Both the position numbers and the translations under genes were made by a program. From positions 98,276-153,384 of the forward strand of contig LXQE01000160.1 of the NCBI GenBank assembly GCA_003326195.1: 55,109 nucleotides of DNA, written 5' to 3'. This document shows, one piece after another, positions 1 to 8,512 of the stretch; the stretch's first letter is position 1; every line of letters starts with the position of its first letter. The notes below the pieces were generated by a model that worked only from the letters and a program-made list of their open reading frames with translations, was not told where the DNA came from and did not search any database. The stretch comes from Nostoc punctiforme NIES-2108 (lineage in GTDB: Bacteria; Cyanobacteriota; Cyanobacteriia; Cyanobacteriales; Nostocaceae).

Positions 1-1
1 A

Positions 2-436
2 CATGAGGTTTTATTTGAGAAATTGCGGGCAAAACTGCGGCCTGGTGGACAGCTAGCTGTACAAATACCAGCGATGGATAGTGAGCCAGTGCATCAGATA
101 GCAGTTGAAACTGCACAGGAATTCAGTCAAGAATTAAGAGGATATGTGCGGCGTTTAGAGGTACTTCCCCCAGAAACATACGCCAGAATCTTTTATAAGT
201 TGGGATTTGTCAAGCAGGAAGTCAAGCTTCAAATTTATGGACATGTGTTGCCCTCACGAGAAGCCGTGGTAGATTGGTATCGTGGGACATTGCTAACAGC
301 TTATGAGTCCCAACTAAATGCTCAAACCTATGAGCGATTTGTGGAACGCTATCAGCAGAAGTTATTCGAGTTGCTAGAGGATGAGCGCCCGTTCTTTTTC
401 CCCTACAAGCGTATCTTAATGTGGGGGCGTATTTAA
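2..436 (+). CDS. C-terminal part of a SAM-dependent methyltransferase (trans-aconitate methyltransferase-like)
   Basis: The reading frame is open from base 2, so the gene begins to the left of the window and only about 144 C-terminal residues are seen. The segment LRPGGQLAVQIPA is the typical late strand of a class I methyltransferase, where a loop follows the SAM domain. The later VDWYRGTLLTAYE and the ending FPYKRILMWGR resemble the tail of the Tam (trans-aconitate 2-methyltransferase) family. The SAM-binding glycine motif lies outside the window, so the substrate cannot be judged. It could equally be another Tam-like methyltransferase acting on a small acid. The TTG at 23 is not a likely start because the frame continues upstream. 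Confidence 0.75.
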   Translation, partial: HEVLFEKLRAKLRPGGQLAVQIPAMDSEPVHQIAVETAQEFSQELRGYVRRLEVLPPETYARIFYKLGFVKQEVKLQIYGHVLPSREAVVDWYRGTLLTAYESQLNAQTYERFVERYQQKLFELLEDERPFFFPYKRILMWGRI

Positions 437-477
437 GAAACCGAAGCTAGTTAGCTGAAAACTTTTCTGTGTATAAG

Positions 478-549
478 TGGGCGATACTGGATTTGAACCA
501 GTGACCCCATCCGTGTGAAGGATGTGCGCTACCCCTGTGCTAATCGCCC
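478..549 (-). tRNA. tRNA-Val (anticodon CAC)
   Basis: The reverse strand folds as a tRNA: acceptor GGGCGAT pairs with ATCGCCC, followed by discriminator A; anticodon stem CATCC/GGATG encloses loop TTCACAC, giving anticodon CAC for valine GTG codons; T arm ACTGG-TTCAAAT-CCAGT is canonical. The D stem has one mismatch. CCA is not encoded. The methyltransferase gene ends 42 bases away and is on the other strand. Confidence 0.92.
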
Positions 550-888
550 AAGAGCTTTTATATTACCATAATTTACTAAATAGCAACGTAAGTTGAAATG
601 TCAAAGGCTTAGTTGTTGCGCCTACGCAATTGAAGTTATTCTTCATCATTGCCCTATGTCACACAAGGACTGTCAATTATGAGTGCTGGCTCAAATGAAT
701 TGCAGAAAATAACGGTAGAACAATTAACCTCAACTTCGTCAGGGTGAATGCACGTTATCGCTTCTTCTACTAAGGCATGGAAAGCACAATCATTGCAGAT
801 AGTCTGACATTTCTTCACTAAGTATAAATTTTTAAATGGTATTGCGATCGCACCTCAATCAGTTAAATGAGAATAAGTAGCGCCAAAA
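550..888. other. Intergenic region, no gene seen
   Basis: This 339-base stretch between tRNA-Val and the DUF1499 gene has no convincing reading frame; the longest ATG frame near 679 gives only 22 codons. A HIP1-like TGCGATCGCA lies at about 843. It may hold the promoter of the tRNA on the left side, but no clear box is visible. Confidence 0.5.
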
Positions 889-1374
889 TCAAATATTTAA
901 ATCGCGTAGAGCCAGACGAATTTGCTCGGCTCGTCTGCGGTTGACACCAAGATCAGATTCTCCCACGCGCGAAGCCGAGCGCAGATGAATTACTGACTCA
1001 TTAGGAGGTAAATAAAATTCTACATCATCAACAAATTGGAAGATGCGGCTTTTAGAAAGAGCGTGGATGTAATTATCTGTTTGTTCTACAATTTCTGTAC
1101 GGGGAACAACACCGATAACTTTTAGTAAGATTTCTCTAGCTGCATTACGGTCTACATGATAAGCAATCGGGTCGATAGCGTGTTTTTCATCTGCGTTTTG
1201 GCTGACAACACAGTTGTCTGAAGCCGGACAAGAACTCAGATGACCATTATCAATTCCCAAGCTAGAAGCAGCCCAAGTAGCCCCAGGAAGTATTAAACTA
1301 CTAATCAAAGTTAAGAGTATTGCAAAAATACTCCGCAAGAATCGCTGCCGGAACGCTGTTAGCAAACGGGACAT
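889..1374 (-). CDS. DUF1499 family secreted protein
   Basis: The 161-residue product starts with a basic N terminus and a hydrophobic stretch (about residues 13-35) ending in ATWA, a good type I signal peptide with cleavage near residue 35. The mature part carries hallmarks of DUF1499: PIAYHVDRNAAREILLKV, a middle VEQTDNYIHA, the VDDVEFYLPP strand and the RSASRVGESDLGVNRRR motif near the end. The molecular role of DUF1499 is unknown; cyanobacterial members are predicted lumenal or periplasmic. A strong AGGAG lies about 10 bases before the ATG, which supports this start. It appears to be a single-gene unit. Confidence 0.85.
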   Translation of the reverse strand: MSRLLTAFRQRFLRSIFAILLTLISSLILPGATWAASSLGIDNGHLSSCPASDNCVVSQNADEKHAIDPIAYHVDRNAAREILLKVIGVVPRTEIVEQTDNYIHALSKSRIFQFVDDVEFYLPPNESVIHLRSASRVGESDLGVNRRRAEQIRLALRDLNI

Positions 1375-1698
1375 AATAAATTTACTCCTTTTGTTCGGTT
1401 ATTTCGGGTGAGTACTGCGAATTGCTGGTTCGCTCTACAGATTATCATCTATCCAGCCAGACTCTGAGTTTGGACAATCCCAATGTAGCCGCGCCGACCA
1501 GTCCCTTGTGCCATTATTCCTGCCAATAACGGAATCAAGCCAAAAAAGTGACCAATAATTCAGATTTTCATTGACTACGAACCCAAAATCATTAGCAGGG
1601 GTTGCGACTGCATTCCCTGGTGATTCCAGCTTTGACTCGGAAGAATTGGCTGGTATCGGCTTTGTTGTGGCCAATGTTAGAAAGTTTGATGGTTGTAG
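1375..1698. other. Intergenic region upstream of the DUF1499 gene
   Basis: It should hold the promoter of the DUF1499 gene (reverse strand) and the start region of the forward 87-residue gene. A reverse-strand frame of 79 codons (1435-1674) begins with TTG, has no ribosome binding site and no recognisable family, so it is not called as a gene. Confidence 0.4.
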
Positions 1699-1962
1699 AT
1701 GAATATAGGAATAATCCAGCCTTACAGTAACGGGTTTTTAGAAGTTGTACCAGAGAGCGATTATTGGCAGATTGCAGCTATACACATCAATGGTCAAGCC
1801 TACTGCCCTACTCCTCAGCTTTATCGTTCAGAAAAAGTGGCATTAGCAAAAGCAACACAAATTTATGATTGGATAGCTGACCACGAACACCAAATCAGTG
1901 ATGAGGCTTACTACTGCTCTGAATTGAAACTCATCATCTGGCAGCAACCAAAAGTATCTTAG
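1699..1962 (+). CDS. Conserved-looking small hypothetical protein
   Basis: The product is 87 residues, soluble and acidic. It begins ATG and has no transmembrane segment or signal peptide. The composition, with many aromatic residues (YWQIAAI, YDWIADHEHQ, IIWQQP), and the even codon use look like a real cytosolic cyanobacterial protein rather than chance. I do not recognise a family. There is no strong Shine-Dalgarno sequence. It stands alone between a reverse-strand gene and fbp, and its own role cannot be inferred. Confidence 0.55.
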   Translation: MNIGIIQPYSNGFLEVVPESDYWQIAAIHINGQAYCPTPQLYRSEKVALAKATQIYDWIADHEHQISDEAYYCSELKLIIWQQPKVS

Positions 1963-2282
1963 TTAACTAGGCAGATTGCTTGCCTTGGGCAAATCTGATA
2001 GTAGTTTCGTATTAATGTTTCAGAATAAGGCTATAGTCCCTGCCGCAAATGTGGGGATTTTAGTTTGTGGATAGAATGTGTAGCCATACCCGCTTCAGAA
2101 AGTCATGTTAAGTCGAAGTAGCTAGGTTCTGGGTGCAGGGGTAACTGAAGATTCATTTCTTTAGTTTATCTAAAGTCGCATCTAAGTTATCAAATTACCT
2201 TTCTAAGATAGAAGCAGCAACTATAAGTTGCTATAGATGACTAAAACCCAATTAACAGCTAGTGGCTGCGGAGAACATAAAA
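1963..2282. other. Intergenic region upstream of fbp
   Basis: This 320-base leader should contain the promoter of the fbp-tal-zwf-opcA cluster. I see no confident sigma-70 boxes and no clear NtcA-type GTA-N8-TAC site. It is AT-rich, with no reading frame of interest. Confidence 0.4.
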
Positions 2283-3332
2283 ATGACTAAAGCGCCAGAA
2301 TCTTTAGACTTATCTGCCTACGATGCTACAGACAGAGCCTTAGATCGTGACTGTACAACCTTATCCCGTCACGTCCTCCAACAACTTCAGAGTTTTTCGC
2401 CAGATGCACAGGATTTAAGTGCGCTGATGAATCGCATCGCCCTAGCCGGGAAACTGGTTGCTCGTCGCATGAGTCGCGCTGGTTTAATGGAAGGCGTTCT
2501 GGGATTTACTGGGGAAGTTAATGTCCAAGGCGAATCCGTCAAAAAGATGGATGTCTATGCCAATGATGTATTTATCTCAGTGTTTAAGCAAAGCGGCTTA
2601 GTCTGTCGCCTCGCGTCTGAGGAAATGGAAAATCCCTACTACATCCCAGAAAATTGCCCCATTGGCCGCTATACCCTGCTGTATGACCCAATTGATGGCT
2701 CCTCCAACACTGATAATAATCTCAGCTTAGGTTCCATTTTCGCCATTCGCCAACAAGAAGGAACTGATAGCGATGGTAAGGCAACTGACCTCCTCACCAA
2801 CGGGCGTAAGCAGCTTGCCGCCGGATACATCCTGTATGGGCCTTGCACAATGCTGGTTTATACTATAGGTAAGGGCGTTCATTCCTTTGTTCTCGATCCC
2901 AGCTTAGGAGAGTTTATTCTTACAGAAGAAAATATTCGCATTCCTAACCACGGTTCTGTTTACAGCGTGAATGAGGGTAACTTTTGGCAGTGGGAAGAAT
3001 CGATTCGAGAATACATTCGCTACGTTCATCGCACAGAAGGCTACAGCGCTCGTTATAGCGGCGCAATGGTGAGCGACATCCATAGAATTTTGGTTCAAGG
3101 CGGTGTGTTTCTCTACCCAGGCACAATTCAAAACCCTGAAGGAAAATTACGCTTGCTTTATGAAACTGCTCCTCTCGCCTTTTTAATTGAGCAAGCAGGT
3201 GGCCGTGCTACTACAGGACTGGTAAATATCTTGGATGTGGTGCCAAAAAAACTGCATCAGCGCACGCCTTTAATTATTGGCAGCAAAGAGGATGTCGCCA
3301 AGGTGGAGTCTTTTATTCAAAACGGACACTAG
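2283..3332 (+). CDS. fbp: Class I fructose-1,6-bisphosphatase
   Basis: Hydrolyses fructose 1,6-bisphosphate to fructose 6-phosphate, in the Calvin cycle, gluconeogenesis and recycling of the oxidative pentose phosphate pathway. The product is about 349 residues, the usual length of the class I enzyme. The metal and substrate site DPIDGSSNTDNN near residue 136 is the FBPase signature. SGAMVSDIHRILVQGG and GKLRLLYETAPLAFLIEQAGG are the classic later motifs, the second carrying the active-site Lys and Arg region. An in-frame GTG exists 21 bases upstream, but the ATG at 2283, giving MTKAPESLDL, fits the known Nostoc N terminus. It is the first gene of the fbp-tal-zwf-opcA cluster described in Nostoc, with tal 285 bases downstream. 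Confidence 0.97.
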   Translation: MTKAPESLDLSAYDATDRALDRDCTTLSRHVLQQLQSFSPDAQDLSALMNRIALAGKLVARRMSRAGLMEGVLGFTGEVNVQGESVKKMDVYANDVFISVFKQSGLVCRLASEEMENPYYIPENCPIGRYTLLYDPIDGSSNTDNNLSLGSIFAIRQQEGTDSDGKATDLLTNGRKQLAAGYILYGPCTMLVYTIGKGVHSFVLDPSLGEFILTEENIRIPNHGSVYSVNEGNFWQWEESIREYIRYVHRTEGYSARYSGAMVSDIHRILVQGGVFLYPGTIQNPEGKLRLLYETAPLAFLIEQAGGRATTGLVNILDVVPKKLHQRTPLIIGSKEDVAKVESFIQNGH

Positions 3333-3617
3333 AAGACAATTCGTAATTACTGTTACGTAAGGGTTTTAGACGTTTTATAAGAGTGACTTATGTCCTCAGT
3401 GCTGTACTCTCATCTGCCATTAATTAAACGTTAATCATGGTGATTTAAGATTGGGAATGCAAAATAGGGCTTTTTGAAGATCAATTAAGGATTATCTCAG
3501 CTGGCCGATGCAATAAGTGATTGGCAACGCCACAATTCAAAAGTAACCATCAATATTTGATGCGTTTTGCCAAATTTACTTAGAAACATCACTATACAGG
3601 AGTGAAATAAACTAGCT

Positions 3618-4763
3618 ATGTCTACCAATCATCTACTAGAAATTAACCAATACGGTCAAAGTATCTGGATGGATAATTTGACCCGTGACATTATTCAATC
3701 AGGTGAACTCAAAGACATGGTTGAAAATCAAGGTATATCTGGGATTACTTCTAACCCAGCTATCTTTGAAAAAGCGATCGCTGGTAACGTTATTTATGAT
3801 GCCGATATCGAAGCCGGAGTTCGGGCTGGCCTACCCATAGACAAAATTTACGAATCCCTAGTTTTTGCAGATATCCGTAATGCGTGTGATATTTTACGCC
3901 CTGTTTATGAAGCCTCGAATAGACTAGATGGTTATGTGAGTATTGAAGTACCGCCAACCATTGCCCATGATACCGAAGCAACAATAGCCGAAGCCCGCCG
4001 CTATTTCCAAGAAATTGGTCGGGAAAATCTGATGATTAAAATTCCTGGTACAGAACCTGGTTTGCCAGCAGTGGAACAGGTAATAGCCGAAGGGATGAAT
4101 GTTAATATTACGCTGCTGTTTTCTGTAGAAAGCTATATAAACACAGCAATGGCTTATATTCGGGGCTTAGAAAAACGGCTGGCTGAAGGTAAGGACATCA
4201 GTAAAATTGCTTCAGTCGCTAGCTTCTTCCTCAGCCGGATCGATAGCAACATTGACGGCAAGATTGATGCTAAGTTGAAAAAAGGCGTTGATGATATTTC
4301 CGTGGAAGCAAAGCTAAGAGCTGTGAAAGGGAAAGTAGCGATCGCTAACGCTAAGATTGCGTATCAAGAATACAAGAAAATCATTAGAAGCGAGCGTTGG
4401 CAAGAGTTGGCAGCAAAAGGGGCTACAGTACAACGGCTACTTTGGGCTAGCACCAGCACCAAAGACCCCAACTACAGAGATGTGATGTATATCGAAGAGT
4501 TGATTGGCCATGATACCGTCAACACCGTACCACCAGCGACCATTAAAGCTTGTGCCGATCATTGTAACGTAGGCGATCGCTTAGAAACAGATTTAGATAA
4601 AGCTTACACGCTGATCGAAAACCTCAAAGATCCCGACATCAACATCGATCTCGATAACGTCATGGATGAACTGTTAGTCGATGGTATTGACAAGTTTATC
4701 CAGCCCTTCCAGTCCTTGATGAACTCTTTAGAAGACAAGATCAAGGTATTGTCACCAGTGTAG
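3618..4763 (+). CDS. tal: Transaldolase
   Basis: Transfers a dihydroxyacetone unit between sedoheptulose 7-phosphate and glyceraldehyde 3-phosphate in the non-oxidative pentose phosphate pathway. The 381-residue length and the motif GITSNPAIFEKAI (residues about 42-54) fit the larger Tal subfamily. The Schiff-base lysine is K141 in LMIKIPGT. ASTSTKDPNYRD is another family motif. A Shine-Dalgarno AGGAG lies about 16 bases before the ATG. In Nostoc this gene sits between fbp and zwf, as it does here, so reductant production by Zwf and carbon recycling are coordinated. A repeat-filled spacer of about 170 bases separates it from zwf. Confidence 0.97.
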   Translation: MSTNHLLEINQYGQSIWMDNLTRDIIQSGELKDMVENQGISGITSNPAIFEKAIAGNVIYDADIEAGVRAGLPIDKIYESLVFADIRNACDILRPVYEASNRLDGYVSIEVPPTIAHDTEATIAEARRYFQEIGRENLMIKIPGTEPGLPAVEQVIAEGMNVNITLLFSVESYINTAMAYIRGLEKRLAEGKDISKIASVASFFLSRIDSNIDGKIDAKLKKGVDDISVEAKLRAVKGKVAIANAKIAYQEYKKIIRSERWQELAAKGATVQRLLWASTSTKDPNYRDVMYIEELIGHDTVNTVPPATIKACADHCNVGDRLETDLDKAYTLIENLKDPDINIDLDNVMDELLVDGIDKFIQPFQSLMNSLEDKIKVLSPV

Positions 4764-4764
4764 G

Positions 4765-4930
4765 GACTGGGTATTGGGGACAAGGGGACAAGGGAAGAGG
4801 GACAAGGGGACGAGGAGAACAAGGGGACAAGGAAAATAACCCATGCCCCATGCCCCATGCCCCATGCCCAATGCCCAATGCCCCATGCCCAATGCCCAAT
4901 CTCAAAATCCAAAACCCAAAATCCAAAATT
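4765..4930. repeat. Short tandem repeats in the tal-zwf spacer
   Basis: The spacer is almost entirely short tandem repeat. There is a block of GGGGACAA-like units, then heptamers of the CCCATGC / CCCAATG type (about 4842-4900), then AAATCCAAAACCC-like units up to 4930. Such short tandemly repeated sequences are common in Nostoc genomes. They create artificial open frames, which is why an upstream ATG at 4850 should not be used as the start of zwf. Confidence 0.85.
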
Positions 4931-4933
4931 GTT

Positions 4934-6463
4934 ATGGTTAGTCTGCTAGAAAATCCCTTGCGCGTTGGTCTGCAACAACAAGGGATGCCCGAACCCCAGA
5001 TTATAGTCATTTTTGGCGCTTCTGGCGATCTCACCTGGCGCAAACTAGTGCCAGCACTTTACAAATTGCGGCGAGAACGGCGTATTCCCCCAGAAACGAC
5101 AATTGTCGGTGTGGCACGTCGAGAATGGAGCCATGAGTACTTCCGCGAACAAATGCAAAAGGGCATGGAAGAAGCCCATGCTGATGTCGATTTAGGGGAA
5201 CTCTGGCAAGACTTCTCTCAAGGTCTGTTTTACAGTCCTGGGGATATAGACAACCCCGAAGGCTACCAGAAACTAAAAAACTTATTGAGTGAATTAGACG
5301 AAAAACGGGGCACGCGAGGTAATCGCATGTTCTATCTATCAGTTGCCCCCTCATTCTTTCCAGAAGCGATTAAGCAGTTAGGAAGCGCCGGGATGCTAGA
5401 AGATGCCTACAAACATCGTCTAGTAGTTGAAAAACCCTTTGGTCGAGACTTGGCTTCTGCCCAGAGTCTCAACCAAGTGGTACAAAAATTTTGTAAAGAA
5501 AACCAAGTATACCGCATTGACCACTACTTGGGTAAAGAAACAGTCCAAAATTTGCTGGTGTTTCGCTTTGCCAATGCGATTTTTGAACCGTTGTGGAATC
5601 GTCAATTTGTTGACCACGTGCAAATTACCGTGGCAGAAACCGTGGGAGTGGAAGACCGGGCTGGTTACTATGAAAGCGCCGGCGCACTACGGGATATGTT
5701 GCAAAACCATTTAATGCAACTTTACTGTCTAACGGCAATGGAAGCACCCAACGCAATGGATGCCGACAGCATCCGCACAGAAAAAGTGAAGGTACTCCAA
5801 GCTACTCGTTTAGCTGATGTTCACAATCTGTCGCGGTCAGCAGTACGCGGTCAGTATAGTGCTGGCTGGATGAAAGGTCAAGCAGTGCCAGGGTATCGGA
5901 CAGAACCAGGCGTTGATCCCAACTCCACCACACCGACTTATGTCGCCATGAAGTTTCTGGTAGATAACTGGCGCTGGAAAGGTGTTCCTTTCTACTTGCG
6001 TACCGGGAAGCGGATGCCGAAAAAAGTCAGCGAGATTGCCATTCACTTCCGCGAAGTTCCATCTCGGATGTTCCAATCTGCTGCCCAACAGACAAACGCC
6101 AATATTTTGACGATGCGGATTCAGCCAAATGAAGGTATTTCCCTGCGTTTTGATGTGAAAATGCCGGGGGCAGAATTCCGTACTCGTTCCGTTGACATGG
6201 ACTTTAGTTATGGTTCCTTTGGCATCCAAGCCACATCTGATGCCTACGATCGCTTATTCCTTGATTGTATGATGGGCGATCAAACATTGTTCACCCGCGC
6301 GGACGAAGTAGAAGCCGCTTGGCAGGTAGTAACGCCAGCCCTTTCCGTTTGGGATGCACCCGCCGACGCCAATACTATTCCCCAATATGAAGCTGGAACC
6401 TGGGAACCAACAGAAGCAGAATTCTTAATTAACCAGGATGGCCGTCGCTGGCGCAGACTTTAG
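4934..6463 (+). CDS. zwf: Glucose-6-phosphate 1-dehydrogenase
   Basis: Oxidises glucose 6-phosphate to 6-phosphogluconolactone with NADP, the entry step of the oxidative pentose phosphate pathway and a main source of reductant in the dark and in heterocysts. The start at 4934 gives 509 residues, the normal length. The Rossmann nucleotide motif GASGDLTWRKL is at residues 28-38 and the substrate-site motif RIDHYLGKE near residues 193-201. VVEKPFGRDL and PFYLRTGKRM are also present. An upstream in-frame ATG at 4850 would add 28 residues encoded only by tandem repeats, so it is rejected. The protein depends on OpcA, encoded 169 bases downstream. Confidence 0.97.
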   Translation: MVSLLENPLRVGLQQQGMPEPQIIVIFGASGDLTWRKLVPALYKLRRERRIPPETTIVGVARREWSHEYFREQMQKGMEEAHADVDLGELWQDFSQGLFYSPGDIDNPEGYQKLKNLLSELDEKRGTRGNRMFYLSVAPSFFPEAIKQLGSAGMLEDAYKHRLVVEKPFGRDLASAQSLNQVVQKFCKENQVYRIDHYLGKETVQNLLVFRFANAIFEPLWNRQFVDHVQITVAETVGVEDRAGYYESAGALRDMLQNHLMQLYCLTAMEAPNAMDADSIRTEKVKVLQATRLADVHNLSRSAVRGQYSAGWMKGQAVPGYRTEPGVDPNSTTPTYVAMKFLVDNWRWKGVPFYLRTGKRMPKKVSEIAIHFREVPSRMFQSAAQQTNANILTMRIQPNEGISLRFDVKMPGAEFRTRSVDMDFSYGSFGIQATSDAYDRLFLDCMMGDQTLFTRADEVEAAWQVVTPALSVWDAPADANTIPQYEAGTWEPTEAEFLINQDGRRWRRL

Positions 6464-6532
6464 AAAGTTAGAAGTGATGAGTTAATAGTTAGGAGTAATA
6501 AATTATGAGTTTTTGAGTTAATAATTTCAGTT

Positions 6533-6600
6533 ATTCTAACTTTTAACTCCTAACTCCTAACTTTTAACTCCTAACTTCTAACTTTTAACTCCTAACTGAT
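6533..6600. repeat. Heptamer repeats in the zwf-opcA spacer
   Basis: Repeated TAACTCC and TAACTTT / TTTAACTCC units fill the spacer, preceded by related TTAGGAG and GAGTTAAT units on the opposite strand (about 6463-6530), so the spacer can form long imperfect hairpins. It may act as an mRNA stability or partial termination element, but that is inference. Confidence 0.8.
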
Positions 6601-6632
6601 TCACCAAACAAAGCTGACAACTCAAAACTACT

Positions 6633-8009
6633 ATGGCTCCCCAAGCTTCTACAATTTATTCACTTCAGACGCCAAAAGATATTTCGCTTAACGAAATAGA
6701 AGCGGAACTTAATCAAATTTGGCAAAGTTACGGCATTACTGGCGAGGACGGTGGGCTTCCTGCTGCCACTCGCGCCACAACATTTACCTTAGTGGTTTAC
6801 GAACCCGAAGAAACCCAGTATCTTTTGGCTACTTTGGGATTTTACAACGGCCCGCTTGACGGGATTTTAGGGCCTCAGATGGTAGCTGCCTTGCGGCAAG
6901 TGCAGAGAAAACATGCACTACCAGATACTGGAACAGCAACACCTGAAACCCTGGCTATCTTGAGAGAAGAATTCATCAAACGTCAAGGGAACAGCGCTGC
7001 GGGAGACAATGCTTCTATTGAACTTCCTAGCTTAAATGCCCCAAGCCCTAGAATTGCTGATGAAATCGCCCTCCGCAACCCTTGCCGGATCATCGCGCTA
7101 TTTCCCATTACTGGCGAAGATCAAGGGGTGAAAGCTCAAGTTTCTGCCTATTGCCCGATCCAAAAGCAATCGTCAAGCACACTAATTTGCTGCGAATACA
7201 TCACTATCAGCGGTACTGCTGCTGCCTTAGAACGCATCGGTGGTATGATTCCAGCATTGTTGATTGGTGGCTTACCAAAGTTTCTCTGGTGGAAAGCAAC
7301 ACCAGACCCCAATAACAGTCTATTCAAGCGGTTGGCAGCCGTCTGCAATAATGTGATTGTAGATTCTTGCCGCTTTAACGAGCCAGAAAGTGACTTACTC
7401 CGCCTCCAAGAATTGGTGGACAGTGGGGTTCCCCTGGCTGACCTCAACTGGCGTCGCCTCTCAGCATGGGAGGAATTGACAGCTGAAGCTTACGACTCAC
7501 CTCATCGTCGGGCTGCCCTTCGGGAAGTTGACCGAGTAACTATTGATTACGAAAAGGGCAACCCCGCACAAGCATTACTGTTTTTAGGTTGGTTGGCAAG
7601 TCGTCTAGAATGGCAGCCTGTTTCCTATAAAAAGGAAACCGGAGATTATGACATCACTCGCATTAACTTTATTGCCCAAGACCAACGGGAAATAGAAACC
7701 GAATTAGCGGGCGTTCCCCTTGCTGATGTGGGTGATATTGCTGGCGACTTGATTGCTTTGCGCCTCAGTTCGACCAATCCGAAGGCAGACTGTGGTACAG
7801 TAATTTGCTCGGAAACTGGTGGTTGTATGCGGATGGAAACCCACGGCGGCGCTCAATCTGCTGGTCTATTTCAACAGGTGACTTCACTTTCAGAACAAAA
7901 GGCGGAAGCTTTGCTGAGTCAGCAGGTACAACGCTGGGGTCGTGAGTCACTTTTTGAAGAAAGTCTAGGGATTACAGCGAATATTTTCAAGTTGACAACA
8001 AATAGTTAG
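6633..8009 (+). CDS. opcA: Glucose-6-phosphate dehydrogenase assembly protein OpcA
   Basis: OpcA is the allosteric activator and assembly factor of G6PDH in cyanobacteria. The 458 residues show LGFYNGPLDGILGPQMVAAL near residues 66-85, which resembles a peptidoglycan-binding-like three-helix fold, then the OpcA domain with GLPKFLWWKATPDP and DLNWRRLSAWEELTAEAYD. Cysteines C387, C392 and C398 cluster near the C terminus. In Anabaena a Cys pair at this place with the same six-residue spacing is reported as the thioredoxin target that switches OpcA, so redox control is likely here too. It closes the fbp-tal-zwf-opcA cluster. The ATG follows an ACTACT tract without a strong Shine-Dalgarno sequence. 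Confidence 0.95.
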   Translation: MAPQASTIYSLQTPKDISLNEIEAELNQIWQSYGITGEDGGLPAATRATTFTLVVYEPEETQYLLATLGFYNGPLDGILGPQMVAALRQVQRKHALPDTGTATPETLAILREEFIKRQGNSAAGDNASIELPSLNAPSPRIADEIALRNPCRIIALFPITGEDQGVKAQVSAYCPIQKQSSSTLICCEYITISGTAAALERIGGMIPALLIGGLPKFLWWKATPDPNNSLFKRLAAVCNNVIVDSCRFNEPESDLLRLQELVDSGVPLADLNWRRLSAWEELTAEAYDSPHRRAALREVDRVTIDYEKGNPAQALLFLGWLASRLEWQPVSYKKETGDYDITRINFIAQDQREIETELAGVPLADVGDIAGDLIALRLSSTNPKADCGTVICSETGGCMRMETHGGAQSAGLFQQVTSLSEQKAEALLSQQVQRWGRESLFEESLGITANIFKLTTNS

Positions 8010-8233
8010 TTGCGCCTGGAAACAATAAAAGTTACCAAAATTGGCGAAATCAAACACAAACTCTTCAGATTTTTGGATATTTCAATCATCTGGAGGGTTT
8101 TTCTATTTTCTTTGGAGGCAAGAGACGCGATGAATCGCCGTCTCTACAAGAATCAATCCTTTGTATATACGGCGATTTATCGCGTCTTTGGGGATCAATA
8201 ATTTTCATCAAAAAACCTTAACCGAACCGTATT
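8010..8233. other. Spacer after opcA with palindromic repeat units
   Basis: No gene is seen. Two interspersed palindromes occur: AGAGACG (8121-8127) pairs with CGTCTCT (8139-8145), and GCGATTTATCGC lies at 8172-8183. These are the kind of small dispersed palindromes that recur through this window (for example near 10830 and 20145) and could form the 3' end hairpin of the opcA message. Confidence 0.5.
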
Positions 8234-8422
8234 GCATTGGCATAACAGGTCGATGCATTGGCATAACAGGTCGATGCATTGGCATAACAGGTCGATGCAT
8301 TGGCATAACAAGTCGATGCATTGGCATAACAAGTCGATGCATTGGCATAACAAGTCGATGCATTGGCATAACAAGTCGATGCATTGGCATAGCAGGTCGA
8401 TGTATTAGCATTACAGGTCAAG
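8234..8422. repeat. 21-base minisatellite, nine units
   Basis: Nine head-to-tail 21-base units: eight are nearly identical to GCATTGGCATAACAGGTCGA(T), with units 4-7 sharing an A for G change (AAGTCGAT) and unit 8 an A to G change; unit 9 (8402-8422) is degenerate. Because 21 is a multiple of three, three reverse-strand frames and two forward frames stay open, which yields false ORFs. No gene start or ribosome site supports translation. Confidence 0.9.
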
Positions 8423-8512
8423 ACGTGGACAGCTATAGAAGATTTTTGTGTACACCGTAACCTTGCTCGGAAGAGGGATTTAGGGTGAGGGCTTTTGATT
8501 CATCCAAGAAGT

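Noticed and set aside
1435..1674. Reverse-strand frame of 79 codons
   Set aside because: TTG start, no ribosome site, no recognised family, located in the promoter region of neighbouring genes.
4850..4933. Upstream extension of zwf
   Set aside because: The extra 28 residues are encoded by short tandem repeats only; ATG 4934 gives the normal length.
8161..8460. Forward and reverse frames over the 21-base repeat
   Set aside because: Open only because the unit length is a multiple of three without stops; no start signals.
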